Of a stretch of 42,367 nucleotides of DNA, positions 1-8,178 are shown piece after piece. Within the stretch, counting starts at the first letter, position 1. Each line of letters starts with the position of its first letter. A program made the position numbers and the translations under genes. The stretch is taken from positions 1-42,367 of the forward strand of contig CAMWMK010000024.1 in NCBI GenBank assembly GCA_947175295.1, written 5' to 3'. The DNA is from an uncultured Porphyromonadaceae bacterium (GTDB lineage Bacteria; Bacteroidota; Bacteroidia; Bacteroidales; Muribaculaceae). Below the pieces are notes generated by a model. The model was not told where the DNA came from. It saw only the letters and a list, made by a program, of their open reading frames with translations, and searched no databases.

Positions 1-5
1 GGTGG

Positions 6-1460
6 CTACATTGACTTGGCGAGGGTGAGGGTGAATTCGAGGCCGCCGGCGGGGTTGTTGCGGACGGTGATGTCGCCGCCGTGGAACTTGGCCGCGCTCT
101 TTACGATGGCCAGGCCGATGCCGGAGCCGCCTTTCTTGCGGCTGCGTCCTGTCTCAAGACGATAGAAACGGTCAAACAGATGCTCGAGGTGCTCCTCTCC
201 TACCCCGATGCCGTCGTCGCATATTATGATGCGGTAGCCCTTGTCGGTCTCCTCCTGAAGGAAGATGGAGACTGTAGAACCTCCTGAATAAAGAATGGAG
301 TTGTTGACGAGATTGTTGAAGATGGATTCGAGAAGCGGAGCGTTGCCGAGCATCATCATGGTTTCGGGAAGATTGATCTCAAACCCTATGCCGGCGTCTT
401 CGGCCTTCGGAAGCAGATTGTCGGTAACATCGTCGACGATGTCGCGGAGCGACAGGAGCTCACGCTGTATGTTTTCCGCACCCTCCTCGAGGCGGTTGAG
501 GGCCAGGATATCCTTGATCATGGTCAGCAGACGGTCTGAATTGGCCTTGCAGCGGTTGAGCAGCATCGTGAGCTGAGCCTCAGAAAGTTTGTCGCGGTGT
601 GTCAGTATTGTCTCCAGCTCAAGGGAGATGGCGGAGACGGGGGTCTTCAGTTCATGGTTGATGTTGTTGGTAAGCTCCCTCTTCAGTTTCGCCTTCTCCT
701 CCTCCTCTTTCTTCGCAAGCGCGGCCTGGCGGTCGCGCTCAGCGAGTGTACGCTGCCAGCGCACGTAGATCAAGACGATATTGTGGGCGATCATGCCGAG
801 TTCGTTGCGGGGGAACACCTTTGTGTCGTAGATTTCCTCACCCTTCTCGGCCGCCTGCGCGAACTCTGAAAGTCGCTTCACAGTGTTGCCCACACGCGAA
901 CATGCATACCAGGCGAGCGCAGTGATCAGGATGTAGATGACGATTGCATACCAGATGAACGAACGGTCGATCTGCATGAATTCGGCAATGCCCACATCGT
1001 GTCCGAGGGCACCGGTGCGGGCATAGAGGTCGCCCTCCTTGAGAGCGGCATAGTAGAAGAAATCGTCGCCGTCCACTTCATCGTCGTTATGAACTGAAAA
1101 ACCGCGATGGTCGGGCGATTCGTTGGCCATCTCTATCTCAGGAAGCCCGAGCGGGTCTACGATCCTTTCGATTTCGGAATTGTTGTAGACCACGTTGCCC
1201 TTCGAGTCGAAGATGGCAAGCTGGAGCTCCTGGATGGGAAGGTCGATGGTGCGTTCCCAGAGTTCCACATTTACCACTCCCCCTTCGTAATGGTCGAGGA
1301 GCTGATAGTTTAGGATAGTCAGCTGGGCGTTGAGCATATCCTGACGGTAGCGTTGCTCACGATTGAACTGGAAGGCGAGGAAAGCCGCCTCGCACAGCGT
1401 GAGGATTGCCACCACCGTCGCAAGGAGTTTGGTGCTGTAGCTGATCTTTATGGGACGCAC
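6..1460 (-). CDS. Sensor histidine kinase (two-component system)
   Basis: Inner-membrane sensor kinase that would autophosphorylate on His and pass the phosphate to the regulator encoded just upstream. There is a membrane segment at residues 9-31, an extracytoplasmic sensor of about 135 residues with no family I recognise, and a second membrane segment near 168-188. A HAMP-like and coiled-coil linker follows, then a HisKA domain with the phospho-acceptor in NHELKTP (H269). The HATPase domain has an N-box (LVNNS), a G1 box (DDGIG) and a G2 box (GSGIGL). The length, 484 residues, is normal. The start codon is GTG, and I see no better in-frame ATG. It lies 31 nt behind the regulator gene on the same strand, so co-transcription is expected. 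The signal sensed cannot be told from the sequence. Confidence 0.93.
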   Translation of the reverse strand: MRPIKISYSTKLLATVVAILTLCEAAFLAFQFNREQRYRQDMLNAQLTILNYQLLDHYEGGVVNVELWERTIDLPIQELQLAIFDSKGNVVYNNSEIERIVDPLGLPEIEMANESPDHRGFSVHNDDEVDGDDFFYYAALKEGDLYARTGALGHDVGIAEFMQIDRSFIWYAIVIYILITALAWYACSRVGNTVKRLSEFAQAAEKGEEIYDTKVFPRNELGMIAHNIVLIYVRWQRTLAERDRQAALAKKEEEEKAKLKRELTNNINHELKTPVSAISLELETILTHRDKLSEAQLTMLLNRCKANSDRLLTMIKDILALNRLEEGAENIQRELLSLRDIVDDVTDNLLPKAEDAGIGFEINLPETMMMLGNAPLLESIFNNLVNNSILYSGGSTVSIFLQEETDKGYRIIICDDGIGVGEEHLEHLFDRFYRLETGRSRKKGGSGIGLAIVKSAAKFHGGDITVRNNPAGGLEFTLTLAKSM

Positions 1461-1491
1461 GTGATTCTTAATATTAAAGATTAAAGATTAA

Positions 1492-2226
1492 TTAGACTTT
1501 GAAGCCGTAGCCGTAGCCGGAGCGTGTCACGATGAGCTTGCCGTATCGGCCTATCTTGGCGCGCAGACGGGTGACGTTGACATCTACCACACGGTTGACC
1601 ACCACCACTTCATCGCTCCATACCTTCTGGAGGATGTCTTCGCGTGAGAAGATCTTTCCGGGATTGCTCATGAAGAGGGAGAGAAGCTCGAATTCCTTAC
1701 GCGGCATTCTTACGGGCACTTCATCTATGGTGCATACGATCTGGTCAAGGTCGATTACGAGCCCTTCTTCGCGGATGACGCGCTTCTGCTTTACTTCCTC
1801 AGCCTTTACAGCGGCAGCGACAGCCCCCTGCAAGGGAGCTCCGGAGCCAGTGCGCTCGGTGCGTCGGAGCACCGATTTGATGCGGGCCAGAATGTTGCGG
1901 ATGTTGTAGGGCTTCGTGACGTAGTCGTCGGCTCCGAGGTTGAGGCCGGCGATCATGTCGTCGTCAGCGTTCTTGGCTGTGCAGAAGATGATGGGGATGC
2001 GGGCCGTAGCCGGATTGCGCTTGAGGATGCGGGCCATCTCAAATCCGGACATCTTTCCCATCATGACGTCGAGGAGGATGAGGTCGTACTGAGTGAGGTC
2101 CATTTCGAGTGCTTCTTCCGCCGAATAGGCTGTGTCGGCTTCATAACCTTCGATCTCGAGGTTGAGTTTCAGACCTTCGCACAGGTCGGGTTCGTCGTCT
2201 ACAACAAGTATTTTATAGATTTCCAT
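1492..2226 (-). CDS. OmpR/PhoB-type response regulator
   Basis: DNA-binding response regulator, cytoplasmic partner of the adjacent kinase. The receiver domain (residues 1-120) has the acidic pocket VVDDE, phospho-acceptor D53 in LLDVMM, switch Thr T83 and the conserved Lys K105 in VTKPY. A winged-helix Trans_reg_C domain occupies roughly residues 150-244, with typical recognition-helix sequence (VVDVNVTRLRAKIG) and the C-terminal hairpin SGYGYGF. The linker between the domains is longer than usual and rich in Ala and Lys. It is the first gene of a two-gene operon. A consensus Bacteroidetes promoter lies about 55 nt upstream. Target genes are unknown; the divergent hydrolase is the nearest candidate. 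Confidence 0.95.
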   Translation of the reverse strand: MEIYKILVVDDEPDLCEGLKLNLEIEGYEADTAYSAEEALEMDLTQYDLILLDVMMGKMSGFEMARILKRNPATARIPIIFCTAKNADDDMIAGLNLGADDYVTKPYNIRNILARIKSVLRRTERTGSGAPLQGAVAAAVKAEEVKQKRVIREEGLVIDLDQIVCTIDEVPVRMPRKEFELLSLFMSNPGKIFSREDILQKVWSDEVVVVNRVVDVNVTRLRAKIGRYGKLIVTRSGYGYGFKV

Positions 2227-2281
2227 GCTTGATATGTTTCATAATGCACGAGGCATATTACTTAAATTTCATAATCACTTG

Positions 2282-2313
2282 CAAAGATAACATTTTTTTT
2301 TCAGATATGCAAA
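2282..2313 (-). promoter_or_regulatory. Bacteroidetes-type promoter for the two-component operon
   Basis: Read on the minus strand, TTTG (2310-2313) is followed after 20 nt by TATCTTTG (2282-2289), matching the TTTG / TAnnTTTG consensus of the Bacteroidetes primary sigma factor. It points at the response regulator start at 2226, leaving a leader of about 50 nt. Confidence 0.75.
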
Positions 2314-2413
2314 AATAATTTATTTGAAGGCAGTGGTGGTAAAAGTCAAACCTTTTTGGGCGCCCGGGCGTTATGATGTTAAATTTACTATAAACTATAA
2401 AAAGAACAATACT

Positions 2414-3460
2414 ATGAAGAATATCGGTAAAGCTTTGGCACTCGGAGCAATAGGAATGGCGGCAGCGGCCATGCCCGCACAGGGCGACGCCTGCACACGC
2501 GTGATCTACGAAGGAGCGGACAGCCTCTACATCATCGGCCGCTCCCTCGACTGGAAGACACCCATCCCCACAAACCTTTATGTCTATCCCGCAGGTATCT
2601 ACAAGCAGGGCTCCTCTAAGCCCAACGGCATCAACTGGACGTCGAAATACGGCGCGGCATATGCCGTAGGCTACGACGGAGGTATCACGGAGGGCATGAA
2701 CGAGAAGGGACTTTCCGTAAACGGTCTTTTCTGCAAAGGCACCATCTACAACAATGAGGAGAGGGAGAAGAATCCTCCTATCTCGCTTGCAATGATTGTA
2801 GGCTGGATACTCGACAACTGCGCCACTACCGACGATGTGGAGCAGCTTCTGCGCTCTACCAAGTTCAGCATCGAGGGCGCCACTTTCGACGGCGGCACGG
2901 TCTCCACGCTTCACTGGGGAGTGACCGACGCGAGCGGCAAGTCGATCATCTTCGAGTTTGACCACGGCAACCTTAACATATACGATCCGGGCGACATCCG
3001 CGCCATGACCAACGACCCGCAATGGCCGGCTATGACAGCCATCATTGACTATTGGGACAAGATCGGAGGCAAGAACATGCTTCCGGGTACGGTGACAAGT
3101 CCCGACCGCTGTGTGCGCGCCAATTATTTCGCGCATCACGTGGAGCCGACATCTGATGCCCAGCTTGGAGCGGCTATCACGCGCTCGGTACTGGTCAACA
3201 GCAGCGTTCCCTACACATACAACATCTCCGGAGAACCCAACCTGAGCAGCACTCAATGGCGCAGCTATTCCAATCTCCGCGACAAGCTCTATTATTTCGA
3301 TATCGTGACCAATCCCGGATACTACTACGTAGACCTCAAGCAGTGCGACCTGAGTCCGAAGGGAAAGATCCTGAAGCTCGACACATCGCATTCCACCGAT
3401 CTGGTAGGCGACGTCACCAAGAAGTTCGTGAAGTCTGACGGCTTCAAGCCAATGTACTGA
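2414..3460 (+). CDS. Choloylglycine hydrolase / penicillin V acylase family protein
   Basis: Secreted Ntn hydrolase of the linear-amide C-N hydrolase family (peptidase family C59), which includes bile salt hydrolases, penicillin V acylases and acyl-homoserine-lactone acylases. I start it at ATG 2414 rather than the in-frame 2324, because this gives a clean signal peptide ending GDA|C. Cleavage exposes Cys27 as the N-terminal nucleophile (CTRVIY). Other family residues are visible: Arg and Asp in GRSLDW, Asn in TNDPQWP, and Arg in SPDRCVRA. The 348-residue length fits. It resembles Bacteroides bile salt hydrolases along its whole length, for example in the NEPNLSST-like segment, but substrate class cannot be decided by eye. 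It is divergent from the two-component operon and ends in a strong hairpin. Confidence 0.9.
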   Translation: MKNIGKALALGAIGMAAAAMPAQGDACTRVIYEGADSLYIIGRSLDWKTPIPTNLYVYPAGIYKQGSSKPNGINWTSKYGAAYAVGYDGGITEGMNEKGLSVNGLFCKGTIYNNEEREKNPPISLAMIVGWILDNCATTDDVEQLLRSTKFSIEGATFDGGTVSTLHWGVTDASGKSIIFEFDHGNLNIYDPGDIRAMTNDPQWPAMTAIIDYWDKIGGKNMLPGTVTSPDRCVRANYFAHHVEPTSDAQLGAAITRSVLVNSSVPYTYNISGEPNLSSTQWRSYSNLRDKLYYFDIVTNPGYYYVDLKQCDLSPKGKILKLDTSHSTDLVGDVTKKFVKSDGFKPMY

Positions 3461-3461
3461 T

Positions 3462-3538
3462 TATATAGTGAATGAAAAAAGTGAATGGGAAGGCTATTTT
3501 CAGCAGCCTTCCCATTCACTTTTTTCATTCACTATATA
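3462..3538. terminator. Perfect 34-bp inverted repeat, bidirectional terminator
   Basis: The left arm (3462-3495) and right arm (3505-3538) are exact reverse complements, with a 9-nt loop. It sits 2 nt after the hydrolase stop and 28 nt beyond the end of the convergent gene, so it could terminate both. Each arm contains an A6/T6 run and two copies of the octamer AGTGAATG or its complement. A further CATTCACTATA copy lies outside at 3553-3563. The stem is far longer than an ordinary intrinsic terminator. Confidence 0.75.
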
Positions 3539-3566
3539 CCAGTCTCTATTTACATTCACTATAAAG

Positions 3567-4460
3567 TCAGTTTTTGATGGGGGAATGGGGATAGGGATTG
3601 CTTAAGGTGGGATCCACATTCATGAGGGAGAGCGTCATGCAGAGATTGGCGAGCACGAAGCGGCGGAGCGTGTAGATCATGCAGTGAAGCTCCTGAAATG
3701 CATTGAGGGCATACTGAAGGGCTATGCGCTTCTCGCGGGAGAGTTCACTGCGGCCGTCGTGGATAAGTTCGTAGAGACGCTGCGTGTTGGCGTATGACTC
3801 GTCAAGGATCACCGACATGCGTTTGCGCAACTCCCGCATTCCGAGGATGTCGGTAGTGCCGATAAGCTCAAGGCACGTGTCGCAGATGTTGCAGATATCT
3901 CCAAGAAGGTATTCGAGCAGTTCACTGTAGATTTCAGGGAATGGCTCGGCATATCGCGTGGGATATTCGATGCATACCTTGGCCATATGGCATATGCCGT
4001 CGTTGACGTCAAAACGGCATGAGTTGGATAGATGCAGCCATGCAGCCGATTCTATGTAGGTGGTGCTGTCGATAGTGGAGATGCAGTCGTCTTGCGTGAT
4101 CTTCTGGTCTTTGAGCTCAACCTTCATCTCCTTAGTCTTTACGATGCATTCTTTGAGCTGAGCCATGTCTCCTGCATTGTAGGCTTCGCTTATCTTGCGG
4201 AGGGTATCCTTTACGAACTCAAGAAACTGCTTGTTGTTGATGAAGATATACTCAATGAAAAGATTGTAGGCTTTTTCCGAGTCGAGTGTATCCTTGATGG
4301 TCTGGCAGATTACGGCTGTCTGGTCGTTGATATACTCTCCCCTCTTATGCCTGAGTTTTTGAAGACGCAACGCGTCATCGCCCATCAGCTCGAGGAAGAG
4401 CAACAGGCCGATGGCCATGACGGCAACTACAGAAAGGATGATGATAAACCAGAATTCCAT
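3567..4460 (-). CDS. Membrane-anchored PhoU-like helical protein (tentative)
   Basis: A 297-residue protein with one N-terminal membrane segment (residues 3-24) followed by an all-helical cytoplasmic region rich in Glu, Lys, Leu and Cys. No enzyme motif is visible. The pattern of a Lys-rich helix, then TTYIESAAWLHL and a following helix with CHMAKVC, resembles the PhoU-like regulatory tail fused to PiT-type phosphate transporters in Bacteroidales. No transporter domain precedes it here. This similarity is from memory and pattern only, so treat the function as unknown. The start ATG at 4460 is the only one that keeps the membrane helix. It is convergent with the hydrolase gene and has no partner in an operon. 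Confidence 0.7.
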   Translation of the reverse strand: MEFWFIIILSVVAVMAIGLLLFLELMGDDALRLQKLRHKRGEYINDQTAVICQTIKDTLDSEKAYNLFIEYIFINNKQFLEFVKDTLRKISEAYNAGDMAQLKECIVKTKEMKVELKDQKITQDDCISTIDSTTYIESAAWLHLSNSCRFDVNDGICHMAKVCIEYPTRYAEPFPEIYSELLEYLLGDICNICDTCLELIGTTDILGMRELRKRMSVILDESYANTQRLYELIHDGRSELSREKRIALQYALNAFQELHCMIYTLRRFVLANLCMTLSLMNVDPTLSNPYPHSPIKN

Positions 4461-4601
4461 TGTTCGTTAGTTTAATCTATGGTGAGAGGATTTTACGCTG
4501 CAAAGTAATAAAATTTATGTTACATCCGTGTTACACCTGAGTTGCAATTATATTAATTCAGTGTAGGTGCCCGGAAGCTCCCTTACCATAGGTTTAGATT
4601 G

Positions 4602-6158
4602 TCAGACGTTTTCTATTTCATATTCAAGGCCTCGATGGTCTTTCTTTTCTACAAAGTTGGCGCCTATTAGGAAAACCTTACGCCGATCCATAGCGAAACG
4701 CCCGGCATAATCCCGCTCATGGATTTGATCCATAGCTGCCTTTACACTTTTATTATACTTGAATTCAAAAAGATAGATAAAGCGGCTCGTTGCGACTTCA
4801 AGATCACTGCGCCCTTTATAGCCATCATGCTCGGCAATAGGCATAGTGCCGCATAATCCAGCAAGAAGAAAAGTAATGGCTCTATAGGTAGATTCATTAT
4901 GATCTTTCCCGGGAAGATCCTTCAGCATAGACTGTAGGCGCTTCATGAAATCATATATATTGCCTTTGGCCAGATCGCTTTTGAAACGTGCGAAGTCAAA
5001 TGGTCCTCCTTGTTGATTGGCCCGAGAGTCATAGACAGTCAGAAGCAACCTGTAGAAACCCAATTCAACTTCGCGGTTAGGCAGATGTAAAGTGTAAAGC
5101 TGGGATTCCCTGTCATAACTCTTTATTGTAAGATATCCGGTCTGGAACATGAGCGGTACTGGATTGAGATTGTCAAACCCAACAGATGTCAGATCATCTT
5201 TCGTCGACACCAAACCATTGATTTCCCATGGTTGGATATCATTATCCCTGACCCATCTCGCAAGAAAGGTCGGGGTGCCGGTAACAAACCAATAAGCGAA
5301 GATTTCCCTATCGCTCAGAGCTTGCAATACACTGAAAGGATTATATAGACGTGAACCCTTAGGAGCGAAGAGATAACCGTCGTAGAACTTCCGCATCTCA
5401 CTCAATGTAGTATCAAAGTCTTCCTCCCTTTCTTTGGCGAGTTCCTTTATACCTGAATGGAAATTATCGATCAGTTCAGTCTCTGTCCATCCGCATATAT
5501 CAGCATATTCGTTGACCATGGATATATCTGACAGATTATTGAGGTCGCTGAATATACTTACCTTACTGAAACGCGCGACACCCGTAATGAAGGAAAAACG
5601 TATATAGTCGTCCATCGACTTAAGATTGCCAAAGAAACTTTTCAATAACCTAAGGTTTTTCTCAAAAAGCTCTTCATATTCCTGAATATCCTGCAATGGT
5701 TTGTCATATTCATCCACAAGAATCACGACCTTTCTGCCTGAGACTTCAAATGCCCTTCTTATAAGCTGTGAGAATCTTCCTGCGAGAGTATCCGAGACTT
5801 CAGTCATTCCGTATTCCTTCTCATATTCCCCTAACAGCCGATTGAGTAGACTTACGAGACCGTTTTCCTGCGAAAAATCCTCTGCATTCAAATCAAAACG
5901 AAGTACAGGAGACGGAGTCCAATCAAGATCCATGGTTTCGGCAGCAAGACCCTTGAACAATTCGCGCCTACCCTCGAAGTATGCTTTAAGGGTAGAAAGC
6001 ATAAGGCTTTTTCCGAACCGACGGGGACGGCTGAGGAAAATGGACTTTCCCTGCTGTAGAAGAGCCTTTATATAGTGAGTCTTATCCACATAGGCGTAAC
6101 CCTCCTCTATGATGTCCGGAAAGGACTGTATTCCGACAGGATATCTTAGATTGCACAT
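4602..6158 (-). CDS. AAA-ATPase-like / PD-(D/E)XK nuclease-like fusion protein
   Basis: Member of the large Bacteroidales family with an N-terminal AAA-ATPase-like domain (Pfam AAA-ATPase_like, about residues 8-210) and a C-terminal PD-(D/E)XK nuclease-like domain (DUF1703, about 390-515). Visible motifs are the Walker-A-like SRPRRFGKS (K50), the Walker-B-like VVILVDEYDKP, and the nuclease core GRSDLEV...FEFK (D452, E465, K467). The 518-residue length is full. The biological role of the family is not established; many paralogs per genome are typical and roles in mobile-element biology or defence have been suggested. It stands alone, with its own consensus promoter, and its neighbours give no functional clue. 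Confidence 0.9.
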   Translation of the reverse strand: MCNLRYPVGIQSFPDIIEEGYAYVDKTHYIKALLQQGKSIFLSRPRRFGKSLMLSTLKAYFEGRRELFKGLAAETMDLDWTPSPVLRFDLNAEDFSQENGLVSLLNRLLGEYEKEYGMTEVSDTLAGRFSQLIRRAFEVSGRKVVILVDEYDKPLQDIQEYEELFEKNLRLLKSFFGNLKSMDDYIRFSFITGVARFSKVSIFSDLNNLSDISMVNEYADICGWTETELIDNFHSGIKELAKEREEDFDTTLSEMRKFYDGYLFAPKGSRLYNPFSVLQALSDREIFAYWFVTGTPTFLARWVRDNDIQPWEINGLVSTKDDLTSVGFDNLNPVPLMFQTGYLTIKSYDRESQLYTLHLPNREVELGFYRLLLTVYDSRANQQGGPFDFARFKSDLAKGNIYDFMKRLQSMLKDLPGKDHNESTYRAITFLLAGLCGTMPIAEHDGYKGRSDLEVATSRFIYLFEFKYNKSVKAAMDQIHERDYAGRFAMDRRKVFLIGANFVEKKDHRGLEYEIENV

Positions 6159-6175
6159 GATTCAGAAGTTTTGCG

Positions 6176-6206
6176 CAAATATAATTAAAAAAGCTGAGAA
6201 TACAAA
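6176..6206 (-). promoter_or_regulatory. Promoter for the AAA-ATPase/PD-(D/E)XK gene
   Basis: On the minus strand, TTTG (6203-6206) is followed after 19 nt by TATATTTG (6176-6183). The -7 element is 18 nt from the start codon at 6158, so the leader is very short. Confidence 0.75.
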
Positions 6207-6256
6207 ATTTCCATAGCATCATTCGTGATCAATTGCAATGACCCTGATTAGACATT

Positions 6257-6292
6257 AAAAAGGGCATCACCCCAAAGGATGATGCCTTTTTC
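6257..6292. terminator. Intrinsic terminator after the sorting-tail protein gene
   Basis: A GGCATCA / TGATGCC stem (6263-6269 with 6280-6286) is flanked by A-rich sequence on one side and T-rich on the other, so it works in either direction. It lies about 50 nt past the stop of the minus-strand gene at 6341 and would end the susC-led operon. Confidence 0.8.
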
Positions 6293-6340
6293 TGTTTATG
6301 CTCCGTGGCCTTCAACGGGCGCGGGAGAATGATTTTTCCA

Positions 6341-8089
6341 TCAGAGGATAACCTTTTCAGTCTTGTTGCCTGCCTTCTTGATGTAGATGCCCTTGTCGGG
6401 GTTAGCTACGCGACGGCCCTGGAGGTCGAAGTATTCAGTAGCCTTATCAACGCCTACGATCTCAACGGCATTGTTGTTGGAACCCTGAAGGAAGGTGATC
6501 TCGTAGGAAGCTGCCGGGATTGAGATCTTGACTACGCATGTGCGGTTCTCATCCGTGGGGTTGGGAGCGGCAGCAAAAGCAAGTCCGCACATACCCGTGA
6601 AGACTTCATCACCGTTCTCATCAACATCATATTCATCATAGACATCAACGATTTCCAACCAGTCACATTCCTCTTCTCCGTTGAATGTGATATCAAAGTC
6701 GGCGGTCTCTGAAGTGGCCATCAGATAGAGTAGATACTCAAGACTGGAACCATCTTCAGTAACCTCTTCTTCATTGGGTAAGAAAACCTCAGAGGGTTGC
6801 TCAACGAAATAAGGATACACCCAAGGATAGGAAACGTCTGCAAGCACACCGAGAGTAGTGTTAGGCATCGGACTAGTGAAAAAATTGTTGAATGCCTTCA
6901 GTCCATAAGAGATGTTGCCGTCTTCAGTCACATTAAACGAACCAAGGAATCCAAGATTACCATAACCTTCATCATATGTATCAGTCGACATCAAAGTAGT
7001 AATGAAAGTACCATTGCCTAGATTTGCATCGAAGCCAGTCACAAGCACGATTATGTCATCTTCAATCTCAAGGCTGATGTTGGTTTCCGCACCAGTCACA
7101 GGATTTTTCTCCTTGAACTCAAACATCACAGTTCCTTCAGCCTCAGTAGTGGAAGCAGGCACATAGGACTCAGCTACAGCTATAAGATCTCCGAGCTCAG
7201 CGCCGATAGAACCATCGGAATATTCAGCAGCATCGTTAGCTGTCTTAAACACATATGCAGTCAAAGGGATATTGGCGGGAATGGGACCTGAAGAAAAGTA
7301 GAACCAATGAACTGCATTCAGCAGATAAGGGGAATCCGGTTTTTCAAAACGAGTAGCCATGGCGTTGATCCCTTCGGCATTGGTTCCAAACCAATAGCCA
7401 TTTTCCATCCCTGGATAAGCCGTTGCTCCACGATAATAGGCATATGGTGTTTCCTGCGGATCACGAGTGAACATACCCCAAAAGTGTGAGCTTACCAAGA
7501 TGTTCATTCCATCGAACACATGAGTATTGTCGTTGGCAAAAACCATGATTTCATTGAATGGAGCCTTCGACTCAGTCATACCATCAAACTGCGTGGGATA
7601 TGTGATGGCATTTTTATATGAAAGTCTGGGTGCAGCGCAGAGCTCATAACGAAGGAATGACTGGCTTTCGTTCTCACTATCCGAAGTCACAACATCATAG
7701 TTGTTGGCCTCAGGCGAATAGACCTGCTTGGACCAACTTGGTTGTCCGCTGACTCCGGTAGAAATGTTTTCAAACGTATAGTCCACCCATGGACGAAGGA
7801 ATAGAGGAGTCAGGTAGGACCAGCTTCCATCACTCGCATCATAACCGGTACCCCAGAACTGACCGGCCGGACGCTTCCACTGTGCGACAGGGCCTGAGAC
7901 CTTCTGTATTGCACCTGCCTTTACTGAACCATCATTTCTTTTAGCCTGCATTTCAGCAACGTGATCTCGAATGCTGGCCACTTTAGCTATCCCCTCAGGA
8001 GAAGCTTTCTCGACAACGGTCTGATGTACGCCGGCAAAAGCTGACGCACTAAGAGCAAGACCGGTCGTAAGAAGGATTTGTCTTACCAT
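6341..8089 (-). CDS. Secreted protein of unknown function with C-terminal sorting-type tail
   Basis: A 582-residue protein with an N-terminal signal peptide (cleavage near SAFAG, residues 15-20). Its body is rich in Asp, Glu, Asn and aromatic residues, with predicted beta structure and no enzyme motif I recognise. The last 35 residues (EYFDLQGRRVANP, then KGIYIKK and a basic end) match the short C-terminal tail seen on many secreted Bacteroidales proteins, similar to T9SS sorting domains. Cargo of a surface-export system is therefore inferred. It is the last gene on the minus strand behind the DUF4302 lipoprotein, 89 nt away with a hairpin between them. I see no consensus promoter of its own, so it is probably the fifth member of the susC-led operon, perhaps with attenuated expression. 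Confidence 0.8.
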   Translation of the reverse strand: MVRQILLTTGLALSASAFAGVHQTVVEKASPEGIAKVASIRDHVAEMQAKRNDGSVKAGAIQKVSGPVAQWKRPAGQFWGTGYDASDGSWSYLTPLFLRPWVDYTFENISTGVSGQPSWSKQVYSPEANNYDVVTSDSENESQSFLRYELCAAPRLSYKNAITYPTQFDGMTESKAPFNEIMVFANDNTHVFDGMNILVSSHFWGMFTRDPQETPYAYYRGATAYPGMENGYWFGTNAEGINAMATRFEKPDSPYLLNAVHWFYFSSGPIPANIPLTAYVFKTANDAAEYSDGSIGAELGDLIAVAESYVPASTTEAEGTVMFEFKEKNPVTGAETNISLEIEDDIIVLVTGFDANLGNGTFITTLMSTDTYDEGYGNLGFLGSFNVTEDGNISYGLKAFNNFFTSPMPNTTLGVLADVSYPWVYPYFVEQPSEVFLPNEEEVTEDGSSLEYLLYLMATSETADFDITFNGEEECDWLEIVDVYDEYDVDENGDEVFTGMCGLAFAAAPNPTDENRTCVVKISIPAASYEITFLQGSNNNAVEIVGVDKATEYFDLQGRRVANPDKGIYIKKAGNKTEKVIL

Positions 8090-8147
8090 AAGATGAAAAA
8101 TTATAAAAAGAATATATAAGTATAAAGAATATGCAGAAGATTAAATT

Positions 8148-8170
8148 GCAGACGGACAGAGTCCGCCTGC
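8148..8170 (-). terminator. Hairpin between DUF4302 gene and the sorting-tail gene
   Basis: GCAGACGGAC and GTCCGCCTGC pair with one mismatch around a 3-nt loop. On the minus strand it is followed by AAUUUAAUC rather than a solid U tract, so it may be a partial terminator or an RNA-stabilising hairpin that lowers expression of the last gene. Confidence 0.5.
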
Positions 8171-8178
8171 TATCTATA

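Noticed and set aside
2258..3391. Long minus-strand reading frame (377 codons) across the choloylglycine hydrolase gene
   Set aside because: It is antisense to a gene with a signal peptide and all catalytic residues; its translation shows no domain and is a codon-bias shadow.
3462..3538. Insertion-sequence or transposon ends
   Set aside because: The inverted arms are separated by only 9 nt and no transposase is present; it fits a hairpin better.
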